Part shown: positions 7,336 to 15,049 of the stretch, piece after piece
Layout of the letters: each line of letters starts with the position of its first letter
Numbering within the stretch: the stretch's first letter is position 1
NCBI GenBank assembly: GCA_005881085.1
Contig: VBGU01000098.1
Span: 1 to 27,278 of the forward strand
Source: Chloroflexota bacterium
GTDB taxonomy: Bacteria; Chloroflexota; Limnocylindria; P2-11E
DNA length: 27,278 bases
Direction: 5' to 3'
Translations under genes and position numbers: made by a program
The notes under the pieces: model-generated
The model's database searches: none
Told to the model about the DNA's origin: nothing
Seen by the model: only the letters and a program-made list of their open reading frames with translations

Positions 7336-7400
7336 CCGACTTACGTCATCACATCGCAGTGCCAAAGAGGGCCTCCCGGAAGGGAGGCCCTTTCATTTTT
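7272..7400 (+). promoter_or_regulatory. Transcription attenuator of the histidine operon
   Basis: Segment 1 CCCGGAC (7272-7278) can pair with GTCCGGG (7322-7328), the protector. Segment 2 TCCGGGAGGC (7323-7332) is a perfect 10-base complement of segment 3 GCCTCCCGGA (7371-7380), the antiterminator. Segment 3 as AGGGCCTCCC (7368-7377) alternatively pairs with GGGAGGCCCT (7382-7391), the terminator stem. A ribosome stalled at the His codons would mask segment 1 and free segment 2 for antitermination; a ribosome at the stop codon would cover segment 2 and allow termination. A small GCCCCG/CGGGGC hairpin (7297-7312) lies within the protector loop. The pairings are seen directly; the mechanism is inferred from classical amino-acid operon attenuators. 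Confidence 0.7.
7368..7400 (+). terminator. Intrinsic terminator upstream of hisZ
   Basis: A perfect 10-bp GC-rich stem (7368-7377 with 7382-7391) closed by GGAA and followed by TTCATTTTT (7392-7400). It lies between the promoter and the first structural gene in the direction of transcription, so it is a conditional terminator rather than the end of an upstream gene: the gene on its left runs the opposite way. Confidence 0.85.
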
Positions 7401-7418
7401 GGAGGTGCCTGGACACAT

Positions 7419-8591
7419 ATGAACGAGCAGAGTCCGATCGGGCCGCCGCGCGGCTTTCGCGACATCCTTCCAACCGAAGCGCGCGAGCTCGGAGTGATCG
7501 AGCGGACGCTGTCCGAGGTCTTCGCGGCGTCCGGGTTCACGCCGCTGCACCCGCCGTTGCTCGAGTACGGCGCGGTCGATTCCGTGAAGCGGCGCCGCAT
7601 TCAATTCCTCGACAGCGACGGCAGCCTCGTCGTGCTGCGGCCGGATCTCACGACCAGCGTCGCGCGACTCGTGGGAGGCCGCTATCGGGACATGACCGGC
7701 GTGCTGCGGCTCTCGTACATCGCCCCGGTGTTCCGCGAGGAGCCGGCGATGAGTGGCGGCGCGCGCGAGATTCTGCAGGCTGGCGTCGAGCTCGTCGGCG
7801 GAGGCGGAGCGCTTGCCGATGCCGAGATCCTGGCGCTGCTCGCCGAGTCTCTCGAGCGCTGCGGACTCCCTGTTCACGAATCCACGGTGCAGGTCGGGAA
7901 CATCCGTCTCGTCACCGGGCTGTTCGCGGCGCTTCCCGAAGAGGTGCGCGTTGAAGTGCTGCGTGCTATTCGCAGCGGCGACATCGCGGGCGGGCTGAGC
8001 CGGGCGCGCGAGGCGGGGATGCCGGCGGACGAGCTCCGGCGTGCGGGCCGCGCGCTTGTCGGCACCAAAGGTGACGTCGACGCGGCGGCGCCCGGTGAGC
8101 TCTGCCGCGTGATCGACCTTGCCGGCGAGCGCTGGCCGGGGACGGTCAGAGGCTGGGGCGTCCCGAACCTCGCCCTGGTCCCGGCGCTTCCGTACTACAC
8201 GGGGATCGTCTTCGAGGCGATACATCCGGCCGCCGGGGTCATCGCGTCAGGCGGCCGGTACGACCTTCTTATCGGCTCGTTCGGCGCGCCGCGCCCAGCG
8301 ATCGGCTTCGCGATCGACGTGCTCCAGCTGCACCGGGCTCTCTTCGCCGAGGCGTGGCGGCCCCAAAGCCAGCGCCCGCTCCTTCTGCTTCGCGCGAGTG
8401 CGGACGAGCGCGCCACCATGCGCTGCGCGGCCTCGCTCCGGGCCAGCGGGCTCGCCGTCGCGCTCGGCGAGGTAGCGGAACGCGCCGGCCGAGCCGTCGT
8501 CCATGCGGAGGTGATCGACGAGCGCCTAGTGAAGCTTGACGATGGCCGCGTCGCCCTGGCCTCGGCACTCGGTTGTGAGATCGGCTCATGA
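7419..8591 (+). CDS. hisZ: ATP phosphoribosyltransferase regulatory subunit HisZ
   Basis: 390-residue paralogue of histidyl-tRNA synthetase that lacks aminoacylation activity and joins short HisG to form the active first enzyme of histidine synthesis, where it also carries histidine feedback inhibition. The class II fold is visible: PRGFRDILPTEA at the N-terminus, a motif 2-like YIAPVFREEPAMSGGAREILQAGVELVGG (Tyr100, Arg106), and motif 3-like ASGGRYDLLIGSFGAPRPAIGFAIDVLQL. The HisRS anticodon-binding domain is replaced by a short C-terminal segment. ATG at 7419 is preceded by GGAGGTG (7401-7407), directly after the attenuator T-run. The 3' end overlaps hisG by ATGA. Confidence 0.93.
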   Translation: MNEQSPIGPPRGFRDILPTEARELGVIERTLSEVFAASGFTPLHPPLLEYGAVDSVKRRRIQFLDSDGSLVVLRPDLTTSVARLVGGRYRDMTGVLRLSYIAPVFREEPAMSGGAREILQAGVELVGGGGALADAEILALLAESLERCGLPVHESTVQVGNIRLVTGLFAALPEEVRVEVLRAIRSGDIAGGLSRAREAGMPADELRRAGRALVGTKGDVDAAAPGELCRVIDLAGERWPGTVRGWGVPNLALVPALPYYTGIVFEAIHPAAGVIASGGRYDLLIGSFGAPRPAIGFAIDVLQLHRALFAEAWRPQSQRPLLLLRASADERATMRCAASLRASGLAVALGEVAERAGRAVVHAEVIDERLVKLDDGRVALASALGCEIGS

Positions 8592-9232
8592 GGCGGCTTC
8601 GTTTCGCGCTCGCGCAGGGACTCCTTCTGAACGACGCCCTCACCGCCCTGCGCGCGATCGGGATGGATGTCTCCGGCATCACTCCCGGCGGCCGGCGGCT
8701 CGTCGTAGATGGCGGCGAGGTCGAGTTCGTGCTTGCCCGGCCCAGCGACATCGCGACCTACGTTGAGCGCGGCGCCGCCGATCTCGCGATCGTCGGAAGG
8801 GACGTGCTTCTCGAGACCGGGGCGCGGGTCATCGATCTTGTCGAGCTCCCCTTCGGTGCCTGTCGCTTCGTCGTCGCCGCGCCCCGAGGCGCCGTCGAGC
8901 GGTCTCTCGACGAATACCGCCACCTCGGGACACTCGAGGTCGCGACGAAATACCCGAACGTCGCGGAGCGGCACTTTCGATCGCGGGATATCGCGGTGGA
9001 GATCGTGAAGGTCGCCGGCTCCGCGGAGGTGGCTCCGCTGGTCGGCCTCGCGGACTGGATCGTCGATCTGGTGGCGACCGGCAGCACGCTGCGCGCGAAT
9101 GGGCTCGCGGTCGTAGAGGACATCACGACCAGCACCGCGCGTCTCGTGGCGAACCCTTCCTCGTACCACTTGCGGCGGCGGGAGATCTCCCCGGTCGTGG
9201 AGCGGCTCGCGCAGTGGGCGGCCGCACGATGA
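8588..9232 (+). CDS. hisG: ATP phosphoribosyltransferase catalytic subunit, short form
   Basis: Catalyses ATP + PRPP to phosphoribosyl-ATP, the first committed step of histidine synthesis. At 214 residues it is the short form lacking the C-terminal regulatory ACT-like domain, so it needs HisZ, encoded immediately upstream. The N-terminus RFALAQGLLLNDALTAL and the PRPP-binding signature DLVATGSTLRANGL (from Asp160) are clear, as is PSDIATYVERGAADLAIVGRDVL in the first lobe. It overlaps hisZ and hisD by ATGA at both ends. Confidence 0.95.
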   Translation: MRRLRFALAQGLLLNDALTALRAIGMDVSGITPGGRRLVVDGGEVEFVLARPSDIATYVERGAADLAIVGRDVLLETGARVIDLVELPFGACRFVVAAPRGAVERSLDEYRHLGTLEVATKYPNVAERHFRSRDIAVEIVKVAGSAEVAPLVGLADWIVDLVATGSTLRANGLAVVEDITTSTARLVANPSSYHLRRREISPVVERLAQWAAAR

Positions 9233-10461
9233 GGATCGCCAAGCTCGCGGCGTTCCCGGCCGACGTCGATCGCGCGCGCGGCGGCGGCGCGTTTGGCTCA
9301 GCAGAGCGCGATGACGCCGCCGAGATCGTCCGCGCGGTGCGCGGCGGCGGCGACGCGGCCGTGCTGCGAACGGTGCGTCGGTTCGATCACGCGGGCGCGC
9401 GGCCGGACGATCTGATCGTCGAAGGCGCGGCGCTGCGTCGCGCGGCGCGCGGGTGCCCCCACGATGTCCGGCGCGCACTCGACCTCGCCTACACGCGCAT
9501 CCGCACATTTCACGAACGGCAGCGGCCGCGCGTGGCGGTGCGACGCGACTCGACGGGAGAGCTGCGGCTCGTACCGACACCCCTCGAGCGAGTCGGCGCG
9601 CTCGTGCCGCGCGGGAAGGCCTCGTACCCGTCCACCGTGCTCATGACAGGCGTGCCGTCGCAGGTCGCTGGGGTGCGCTCGCTCGCCGTCGCGTCGCCGA
9701 TGCCCGCCGACGGGTCTATCGATCCCGCGTTCGCCTACGCCCTGCACCTCGTCGGCGCGACGGCCCTTTACCGCGCCGGCGGTGCGGCCGCGGTCGCGGC
9801 GCTCGCGTATGGCACGCGGTCCCTCGCGCGGGTCGACAAGATCGTCGGCCCCGGCAACGCCTACACCGCCGCGGCGAAGTGGCTCGTGTCGGCCGACGTC
9901 GGGATCGACGCACTTCAGGGACCGAGCGAGCTCGTGGCCGTCGCGTCCGGTGACGCCGACGCCGGCGCGCTCGCGCTCGATCTCCTCGCGCAAGCCGAGC
10001 ATGGAGCTGGCGCCTTCGCCGCGGTCATCAGCGACGACGCCGCGTGGTTGCGCGCGGTCGCCGAAGCGATCGGCCGCACCCGGACCACACGCGTGCGCGG
10101 GTACCGCGCCCGCGAGCTCAGCGCGGCGGTGCGCGCCGCGAACGACGCCGCGCCTGAGCACGTGTTGCTCGCCGGCCGCCGCGCAGCCGCGTTCGCGGAC
10201 CGGGTCTGCCGCGCGGGCGGCCTGTTCGTCGGGGTGCGCTCCGCGGTCGCCTTCGGCGACTACGTGGCCGGCACGAATCACTCGCTGCCGACCGGCGGCA
10301 CGGCGCGCTGGTCGTCCGCCCTCCGTGTGGACGACTTCGTTCGGTGGACGAGCCGCGTGTCGTTGCGCGGCGATCTGCGCCGCCTCGCGCGCGCCGGGTC
10401 GGCGATCGCCGACCACGAGGGCATGCGCTATCACAAGGCTTCCATCGAGGCGCGCGCGTGA
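9229..10461 (+). CDS. hisD: Histidinol dehydrogenase
   Basis: Zinc enzyme oxidising L-histidinol to L-histidine in two NAD+-dependent steps, the last reactions of the pathway. 410 residues, slightly shorter than the usual 430. The signature VDKIVGPGNAYTAAAKWLVSADVGIDALQGPSE is present. The catalytic pair is Glu310-His311 in NDAAPEHVLL; zinc ligands are in LAQAEHGAGA (Gln, His), GDYVAGTNHSLPTGG (Asp) and the C-terminal DHEGMRYHKASIEA (His). The start ATG overlaps the hisG stop (ATGA), and the stop overlaps the hisC GTG start. Confidence 0.95.
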   Translation: MRIAKLAAFPADVDRARGGGAFGSAERDDAAEIVRAVRGGGDAAVLRTVRRFDHAGARPDDLIVEGAALRRAARGCPHDVRRALDLAYTRIRTFHERQRPRVAVRRDSTGELRLVPTPLERVGALVPRGKASYPSTVLMTGVPSQVAGVRSLAVASPMPADGSIDPAFAYALHLVGATALYRAGGAAAVAALAYGTRSLARVDKIVGPGNAYTAAAKWLVSADVGIDALQGPSELVAVASGDADAGALALDLLAQAEHGAGAFAAVISDDAAWLRAVAEAIGRTRTTRVRGYRARELSAAVRAANDAAPEHVLLAGRRAAAFADRVCRAGGLFVGVRSAVAFGDYVAGTNHSLPTGGTARWSSALRVDDFVRWTSRVSLRGDLRRLARAGSAIADHEGMRYHKASIEARA

Positions 10462-11537
10462 CGAGGGACCTGCCCCGCCCGCGCGAGTGGCTGGCGGGAG
10501 CGGCGCCGTATCGCACTGAGTCCCAGGCGGCAGAAGTACGCCTCCAATCGAACGAGTCGACGGAATCGGCGCCGCTCGGGCGCTACCTGCGCCAGGCCGA
10601 TCTCGAGGGCACGCTCCTCAACCGCTACCCCGACATCACCGCCGCGGATCTGCGGACCCTTCTCGCCCGACGCTGGGAGGTGACACCCGAGCAGGTCATC
10701 CTCGGGAATGGCAGCAACGAGGTCCTCCTCTACACCTTCCTCATCTTCGGGGGGTCCGATCGGACGCTCCTGGTGTTCACCCCGACCTACACGATGTACG
10801 CGCGGCTCGCGCGCCTTACCGGGATGCGCGTGCACGAAGAGCGAGTCGGCGTGCCGTACTCGCTGGACGTGGCGCGGGTGCGCGGTGCGGTCGCTCGGGT
10901 ACGGCCCGACGTCGTGTGCTTCTCGTCGCCGAATAACCCGACCGGCAACCTGCTTGACGACGCGACGATCCTGGCCGCGGCCGACGCGGGCAGCATCCTC
11001 GTCCTCGTCGACGAGGCCTACGCGGAGTTCTCCGGGCATACCCTCCTCCCACGGATCGCCGACCACCCCAACGTGGTCGTGGTTCGAACGCTCTCGAAGG
11101 CGCACGCGGCCGCGGGCCTGCGGCTGGGCGCGCTGGTCGCGGACCGGCGGCTCGCCGCGATGTACGAGGCCGCGAGGCTCCCCTACAACGTCGGAACCCT
11201 GACGCAGCTCGTCGGGAGGCGCATTGTGGCCGACGACGCGGGACTCGCGGAGCGCGTCAGCTGCATCATCGGCGAGCGCACGCGTGTCGAGCGCGAGTTG
11301 CACCGCATGCCGGAGCTCGACGCCTTTCCCTCAGCCGCCAACTTCATCCTCTTCCGACCTCGCATGATGAGAGGGAGGGCGCTCCACACCGAGCTCGTGG
11401 AGCGCGGCGTCCTGGTGCGCGACGTGTCGTCGTGGCCGGACGCCGGCGAGTCGCTGCGTGCGACGATCGGCAACCCGACCGAGAATGATCGCCTCCTCGA
11501 TGCCCTGCGTGCGGTCCTCGCGGAGCGAAGCCGATGA
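10458..11537 (+). CDS. hisC: Histidinol-phosphate aminotransferase
   Basis: PLP-dependent fold type I aminotransferase converting imidazole-acetol phosphate plus glutamate to histidinol phosphate. 359 residues from GTG at 10458, whose GTGA overlaps the hisD stop. Visible are the substrate region RLQSNESTES near the N-terminus, LLNRYPDITAADLR, GNGSNEVLLYTF, SSPNNPTGN, VDEAYAEF and the Schiff-base Lys214 in RTLSKAHAAAGLRLG. In other proteomes this subfamily can also transaminate aromatic amino acids, but its position within the his operon supports the histidine role. Confidence 0.94.
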   Translation: MTRDLPRPREWLAGAAPYRTESQAAEVRLQSNESTESAPLGRYLRQADLEGTLLNRYPDITAADLRTLLARRWEVTPEQVILGNGSNEVLLYTFLIFGGSDRTLLVFTPTYTMYARLARLTGMRVHEERVGVPYSLDVARVRGAVARVRPDVVCFSSPNNPTGNLLDDATILAAADAGSILVLVDEAYAEFSGHTLLPRIADHPNVVVVRTLSKAHAAAGLRLGALVADRRLAAMYEAARLPYNVGTLTQLVGRRIVADDAGLAERVSCIIGERTRVERELHRMPELDAFPSAANFILFRPRMMRGRALHTELVERGVLVRDVSSWPDAGESLRATIGNPTENDRLLDALRAVLAERSR

Positions 11538-12130
11538 GCGCCGCCCGCGCGTCCCACCGGACCCGTCGGACGAAGGAGACCGATATCCAGATCCGCTTCA
11601 CGCTCGATGGCACGGGAACGGCGAGCATCCGGAGCGGACTTCCATTCCTCGACCACATGCTCGAGCTGTTCGCGGTGCACGGGCTCTTCGATCTAACGCT
11701 CAGGGCTAAGGGGGACATCGAGGTCGACCAGCACCACACCGTCGAGGACATTGGCCTGGTACTGGGCGGCGCCATCGACGAGGCCCTGGGCGACCGAAAG
11801 GGACTCCGCCGCTACGCCTCGCTGGAGCTGCCCATGGATGAATGCCTGGTCGGTGTCGCGCTCGATCTCGGAGGCCGGCCGTACTTCGCGCATGACCTCA
11901 AACCGAAGACGCGCATCGTGGGGTCGTTCGATTCGACGCTCGCTCCGGACTTTTTCACCGCGCTCACGCAGGGCGCACGCTGCACCCTTCACGTGACCCA
12001 GCGGCGCGGTGGCAACACCCATCATCTGCTCGAGGCGACGTTCAAAGCGTTCGGCCGCGCACTCGACGCCGCATCGCTGCGGGATCCGCGCCGCCGCGGC
12101 GTTCCGAGCTCGAAGGGGCGCATCGGATGA
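11534..12130 (+). CDS. hisB: Imidazoleglycerol-phosphate dehydratase
   Basis: Manganese enzyme dehydrating imidazole-glycerol phosphate to imidazole-acetol phosphate. 198 residues, monofunctional: the histidinol-phosphatase domain fused in enterobacterial HisB is absent. The internal repeat gives two metal-binding motifs, DQHHTVED (Asp65 to Asp72) and THHLLEATFKAFGRAL (His163, His164, Glu167), with FLDHMLELFAVHG before them. A histidinol-phosphate phosphatase must therefore be encoded elsewhere; the adjacent HAD gene is one speculative candidate. ATGA overlaps at both ends. Confidence 0.95.
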   Translation: MSAARASHRTRRTKETDIQIRFTLDGTGTASIRSGLPFLDHMLELFAVHGLFDLTLRAKGDIEVDQHHTVEDIGLVLGGAIDEALGDRKGLRRYASLELPMDECLVGVALDLGGRPYFAHDLKPKTRIVGSFDSTLAPDFFTALTQGARCTLHVTQRRGGNTHHLLEATFKAFGRALDAASLRDPRRRGVPSSKGRIG

Positions 12131-12738
12131 TCGCGGTCGTCGACTACGGGGTGGGAAACCTCGCGAGCCTCGACGCGGCGCTCCGGCGTGCCGGCGCCGA
12201 AGACGTGCGCATCACGCGATCGCACGTCGACATCCTCGCGGCGCAGGCGGTCGTCCTACCGGGCGTGGGTCGCTTCGGTCATTGTGCGAACGAGCTCCGC
12301 CGCCTCGGTCTCGACGTCATGGTGCGGGCCGCCCGTGACCGCGGCATCCCGCTCCTGGGCCTGTGCGTGGGAATGCAGCTCCTCTTCGACGAGAGCGAGG
12401 AAGACCCGGGGACGCCGGGCCTCGGCCTCTGCCGCGGGCGAGTGCGACGGCTGCGTGGTGACGTGCGCGTGCCGCATACCGGATGGAACCGGGTGCGGAT
12501 CGTGCGGCCCCACCCCTGGCTCGCGGGGATTCCCGACGAGGCGCACTTCTATTTCGTCCATTCGTACGCCGTCGAGCCCGTCGACGAGCGCGCGATCGTC
12601 GGGACGGTCGACCACGGTGGCGCGGTCACGGCCGCGGTCGGCGGCGACGGCATGCTCGGTCTCCAGTTCCATCCCGAGAAGAGCGGTGCGATGGGTACGA
12701 GCGCACTTCGCTCGTTCGTGCGCGCGACCGCGAGATGA
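12127..12738 (+). CDS. hisH: Imidazole glycerol phosphate synthase, glutaminase subunit
   Basis: Class I glutamine amidotransferase that supplies ammonia to HisF. 203 residues. The catalytic triad is Cys80 (LGLCVGMQLLF), His182 and Glu184 (LQFHPEKSG). The N-terminus VDYGVGNLASLDAALRRAG is typical of HisH. The gene overlaps hisB and hisF by ATGA, so in this genome hisH and hisF are directly adjacent and hisA does not lie between them. Confidence 0.95.
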   Translation: MIAVVDYGVGNLASLDAALRRAGAEDVRITRSHVDILAAQAVVLPGVGRFGHCANELRRLGLDVMVRAARDRGIPLLGLCVGMQLLFDESEEDPGTPGLGLCRGRVRRLRGDVRVPHTGWNRVRIVRPHPWLAGIPDEAHFYFVHSYAVEPVDERAIVGTVDHGGAVTAAVGGDGMLGLQFHPEKSGAMGTSALRSFVRATAR

Positions 12739-13517
12739 GCACGATGCTCGCGAAGCGGATCATCCCGTGCCTCGACGTACAGGACGGTCGCGTGGTCAAG
12801 GGCACGCGGTTCGTTGGCCTGCGCGATGCGGGCGACCCAGTCACGCTCGCGGCGCGATATGACCTCGAAGGCGCCGACGAGCTCGTCTTCCTCGACATCA
12901 CGGCGTCGGCGGAACGACGGCGCACGGTCGTCGAGCTCGCCAGCCGCGTCGCCGAAACGCTCAGCATCCCGTTCTGCGTCGGCGGCGGGATCGGCTCGGT
13001 CGATCTCGCGGCCGCGATCCTGCGCGCCGGCGCGGACAAGGTCGCGGTGAACACCGCCGCCGTGCGCCACCCCGCGCTGCTGGGGGAGATCGCGGCGCGC
13101 GCGGGTTCCCAGGCGGCGGTGCTCGCGATCGACGCGCGGAGGAGCGAGGGCGACGGCTACGAGGTCGTCGTCGAGGGAGGGCGGACGGGCACCGGGCTCG
13201 ACGCGATCGAATGGGCGCGACGAGGCGTCGCGGCCGGCGCCGGCGAGATCCTGCTCACCTCGATCGACCGCGATGGGACGCGCGACGGCTTCGATCTCGA
13301 CCTCGTCGCGAGGGTCGCCGCCGCCGTTCGCGTCCCGGTGATCGCGTCGGGCGGCGCGGGCGGCGCGACCCACTTCGTCGAGCTGTTCTCGAGCACCGGA
13401 AGCGACGCCGGGCTGGCCGCGTCGATCTTTCACTCGGGCGAGGTCATCGTGACCGACCTCAAGCGCGCGCTCGCGGCGCACGGGATCCGCGTGCGCCCCA
13501 GCGCGGAGGCGGCGTGA
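12735..13517 (+). CDS. hisF: Imidazole glycerol phosphate synthase, cyclase subunit
   Basis: TIM-barrel enzyme using ammonia from HisH to convert PRFAR to imidazole-glycerol phosphate and AICAR. 260 residues. LAKRIIPCLDVQDGRVVKGTRF marks HisF rather than HisA, and the two catalytic aspartates are Asp14 (CLDV) and Asp133 (LAIDAR), matching Asp11 and Asp130 of the Thermotoga enzyme. Phosphate-binding GGGIGS and ASGGAGG loops are present. Nothing suggests it also replaces the missing HisA. It overlaps hisH (ATGA) and hisIE (GTGA). Confidence 0.95.
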   Translation: MSTMLAKRIIPCLDVQDGRVVKGTRFVGLRDAGDPVTLAARYDLEGADELVFLDITASAERRRTVVELASRVAETLSIPFCVGGGIGSVDLAAAILRAGADKVAVNTAAVRHPALLGEIAARAGSQAAVLAIDARRSEGDGYEVVVEGGRTGTGLDAIEWARRGVAAGAGEILLTSIDRDGTRDGFDLDLVARVAAAVRVPVIASGGAGGATHFVELFSSTGSDAGLAASIFHSGEVIVTDLKRALAAHGIRVRPSAEAA

Positions 13518-14149
13518 TCGAAAGCATCAGGTTCGATGCGCGCGGCCTGGTCCCGGCCATCGTTCAGGACGCCGCGACGCGGTCGGTGCTGATGCTCGCC
13601 TACATGGACCGCGAGGCGGTCGACGCAACCTTGCGTAGCCGCGAGGTCCATTTCCACAGCCGCTCCCGCGATCGGCTCTGGAGGAAGGGAGAGACCAGCG
13701 GGAACGTCCTGCATCTGGTGGACCTGCGGCTCGACTGCGATTCCGACGCGCTTCTCGTCGAGGTCCACCCCGCGGGCCCGGCCTGCCATACCGGTAACGC
13801 GACCTGTTTCGGCCCCCTCAATGACAAGTCCCTCGTGCGATTTCTCTCGGAGCTTGCCGCGCTCCTTCGCCAGCGTCGCCGTGATCTGCCCGAGGGATCG
13901 TTTTCGGCGGAGCTCTTCACCGGCGGCGCTCCCGCGATCGCGGCGAAGCTCGTCGAGGAAGCGAACGAGACTGCCGTCGCGCTGCGCGGCGAAGGGCGCG
14001 ACCGCACCCTCAGCGAGCTGACGGATCTCCTCTACGTGATGCTCGTGCTCGCGACCCATCTCGACCTGCGGCCCGATGAGATCCGCGCGAGCCTCGAGGA
14101 GAAGCGCCGCCAGGCCGCAGCGCGGCGAGAGCCAGCCTCACCTCCCTGA
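13514..14149 (+). CDS. hisI: Bifunctional phosphoribosyl-AMP cyclohydrolase / phosphoribosyl-ATP pyrophosphatase
   Basis: HisIE fusion for steps 2 and 3 of histidine synthesis. 211 residues. The N-terminal cyclohydrolase domain (about 1-110) has QDAATRSVLMLAYMDREAV, FHSRSRDRLWRKGETSGN, the metal-binding segment LRLDCDSDALLVEV and Cys-containing AGPACHTGNATCF. The C-terminal pyrophosphohydrolase domain (about 115-200) shows GAPAIAAKLVEEANETAVAL and SELTDLLYVMLVL, with the acidic helices of the MazG-like fold. It starts at GTG 13514 inside the hisF stop and is the last gene of the operon. Its last 140 bases overlap the convergent HAD gene. Confidence 0.94.
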   Translation: MIESIRFDARGLVPAIVQDAATRSVLMLAYMDREAVDATLRSREVHFHSRSRDRLWRKGETSGNVLHLVDLRLDCDSDALLVEVHPAGPACHTGNATCFGPLNDKSLVRFLSELAALLRQRRRDLPEGSFSAELFTGGAPAIAAKLVEEANETAVALRGEGRDRTLSELTDLLYVMLVLATHLDLRPDEIRASLEEKRRQAAARREPASPP

Positions 14150-14918
14150 GCGACTCGACCCGCGCGTCGGGTACGGGTGCTGGCGCGGGCATGTTCTCGC
14201 GCGCGCCGCGGTCGATCCAGACCGCGCGAAGCCCCGCGGCGTGCGCGCCCACGACGTCGCGAGCGAGGCTGTCGCCGATCATGACCGCACCCTCGGGCGA
14301 CAGGTCGAGGGCCGTCAGGGCCGCTTCGAAGATTCGCGGGTCGGGCTTTCCGACACCGATCTCGGCCGAGATGATCGCGACGTGGAATGACGACGCGAGC
14401 GACGTGTGCGAGAGCTTCTCACGCTGCACGTCGGGCGCGCCGTTGGTCACGAGCGCGAGGCGGTGGTCGCGCCCCAGATCTCGCACCACGTCCTCCGCAT
14501 CCCGGTCGACCAGCTGGTTTTGGCGGCGCGCCGAGCGGAAGGCGTTTATCGCAGCTTCGACGAGGTTGTCTTCGGCGTTACCGGCGGCGGCCAGTGCGCG
14601 GCCCCAGACGCGGCGACGGAACTCCGGGACGAACGCCCGCATTTCCCGCAGCCCCGCGGTGTCGCCCGCGAACTCGCCCCAGAGCGCCTCGCCCCACCAG
14701 ATCCCCATCGCGTCCGCGTACGCGAATACCGACGACGCGCGGAAGACCTCATCGGCGCCTTCGCGCGCCGCCGCGGCCAGGATCTCCAGGTCTGCGCCCG
14801 TCCGCTCGGCGATCGCGGCGCACGTATCTCTGAGCGCTCGCTCGGTGGACTCGTCCTCGAGCAGCAGCGTGTTGTCGAGATCGAAGAGAACCGCACGGAC
14901 CCGTGCGTGGTCGGGCAT
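14010..14918 (-). CDS. HAD-superfamily phosphatase
   Basis: 302-residue haloacid-dehalogenase-type hydrolase. Motif I is Asp13-Leu-Asp15-Asn-Thr in VLFDLDNTLL, motif II is LVTNGAP, motif III Lys is in GVGKPDPRIF, and motif IV is MIGDSLARDV. A helical C1 cap (about 25-130) lies between motifs I and II, as in phosphoglycolate phosphatase-like enzymes. The catalytic core ends near LREVRLALAAL; the last roughly 37 residues are Gly/Arg/Ser-rich and antisense to hisIE, and probably a read-on tail. Start: ATG 14918 has GAGGGA about ten bases upstream; GTG 14936 is six bases after TACAAC, a possible leaderless start. A role as histidinol-phosphate phosphatase is possible, since none is in the operon, but this rests only on proximity. 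Confidence 0.82.
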   Translation of the reverse strand: MPDHARVRAVLFDLDNTLLLEDESTERALRDTCAAIAERTGADLEILAAAAREGADEVFRASSVFAYADAMGIWWGEALWGEFAGDTAGLREMRAFVPEFRRRVWGRALAAAGNAEDNLVEAAINAFRSARRQNQLVDRDAEDVVRDLGRDHRLALVTNGAPDVQREKLSHTSLASSFHVAIISAEIGVGKPDPRIFEAALTALDLSPEGAVMIGDSLARDVVGAHAAGLRAVWIDRGARENMPAPAPVPDARVESLREVRLALAALRPGGASPRGSRGSHRAAGRDGSRARASRRGDPSAR

Positions 14919-15049
14919 TTCGCGATCTTCCCTCACGTTCAGGTTGTAGCAGAGCGGTCCCGCCGCAGAATCGGCATTTCCAGAAGAGTCGACGACAATT
15001 CGAGTGTGGCGGTCTCGGGTTGCGACGCGACGATGCCAGCGAGCCTGCC

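Noticed and set aside
7204..7365. N-terminal extension of the CDF transporter to 7365
   Set aside because: It would lie across the his promoter and attenuator, has no membrane helix or family similarity, and is composed of Arg/His/Pro-rich residues.
7250..7400. T-box riboswitch controlling the his operon
   Set aside because: A terminator precedes hisZ, but I found no good match to the T-box AGGGUGGNACCGCG core; the nearest AGGGTGACTTTG lies by the uORF start. The uORF with three alternative pairings explains the region better.
9298..13481. Long minus-strand open frames opposite hisD, hisC and hisF
   Set aside because: They are Arg/Gly/Ala-rich antisense shadows typical of GC-rich genes; no domain or motif was recognised and the plus-strand his genes are unambiguous.
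14936..15049. Clear promoters in the gap between the HAD and HD-GYP genes
   Set aside because: TTGTAG (14944) and AGAATC (14967) on the plus strand and TACAAC on the minus strand are only partial matches; not strong enough to list as features.
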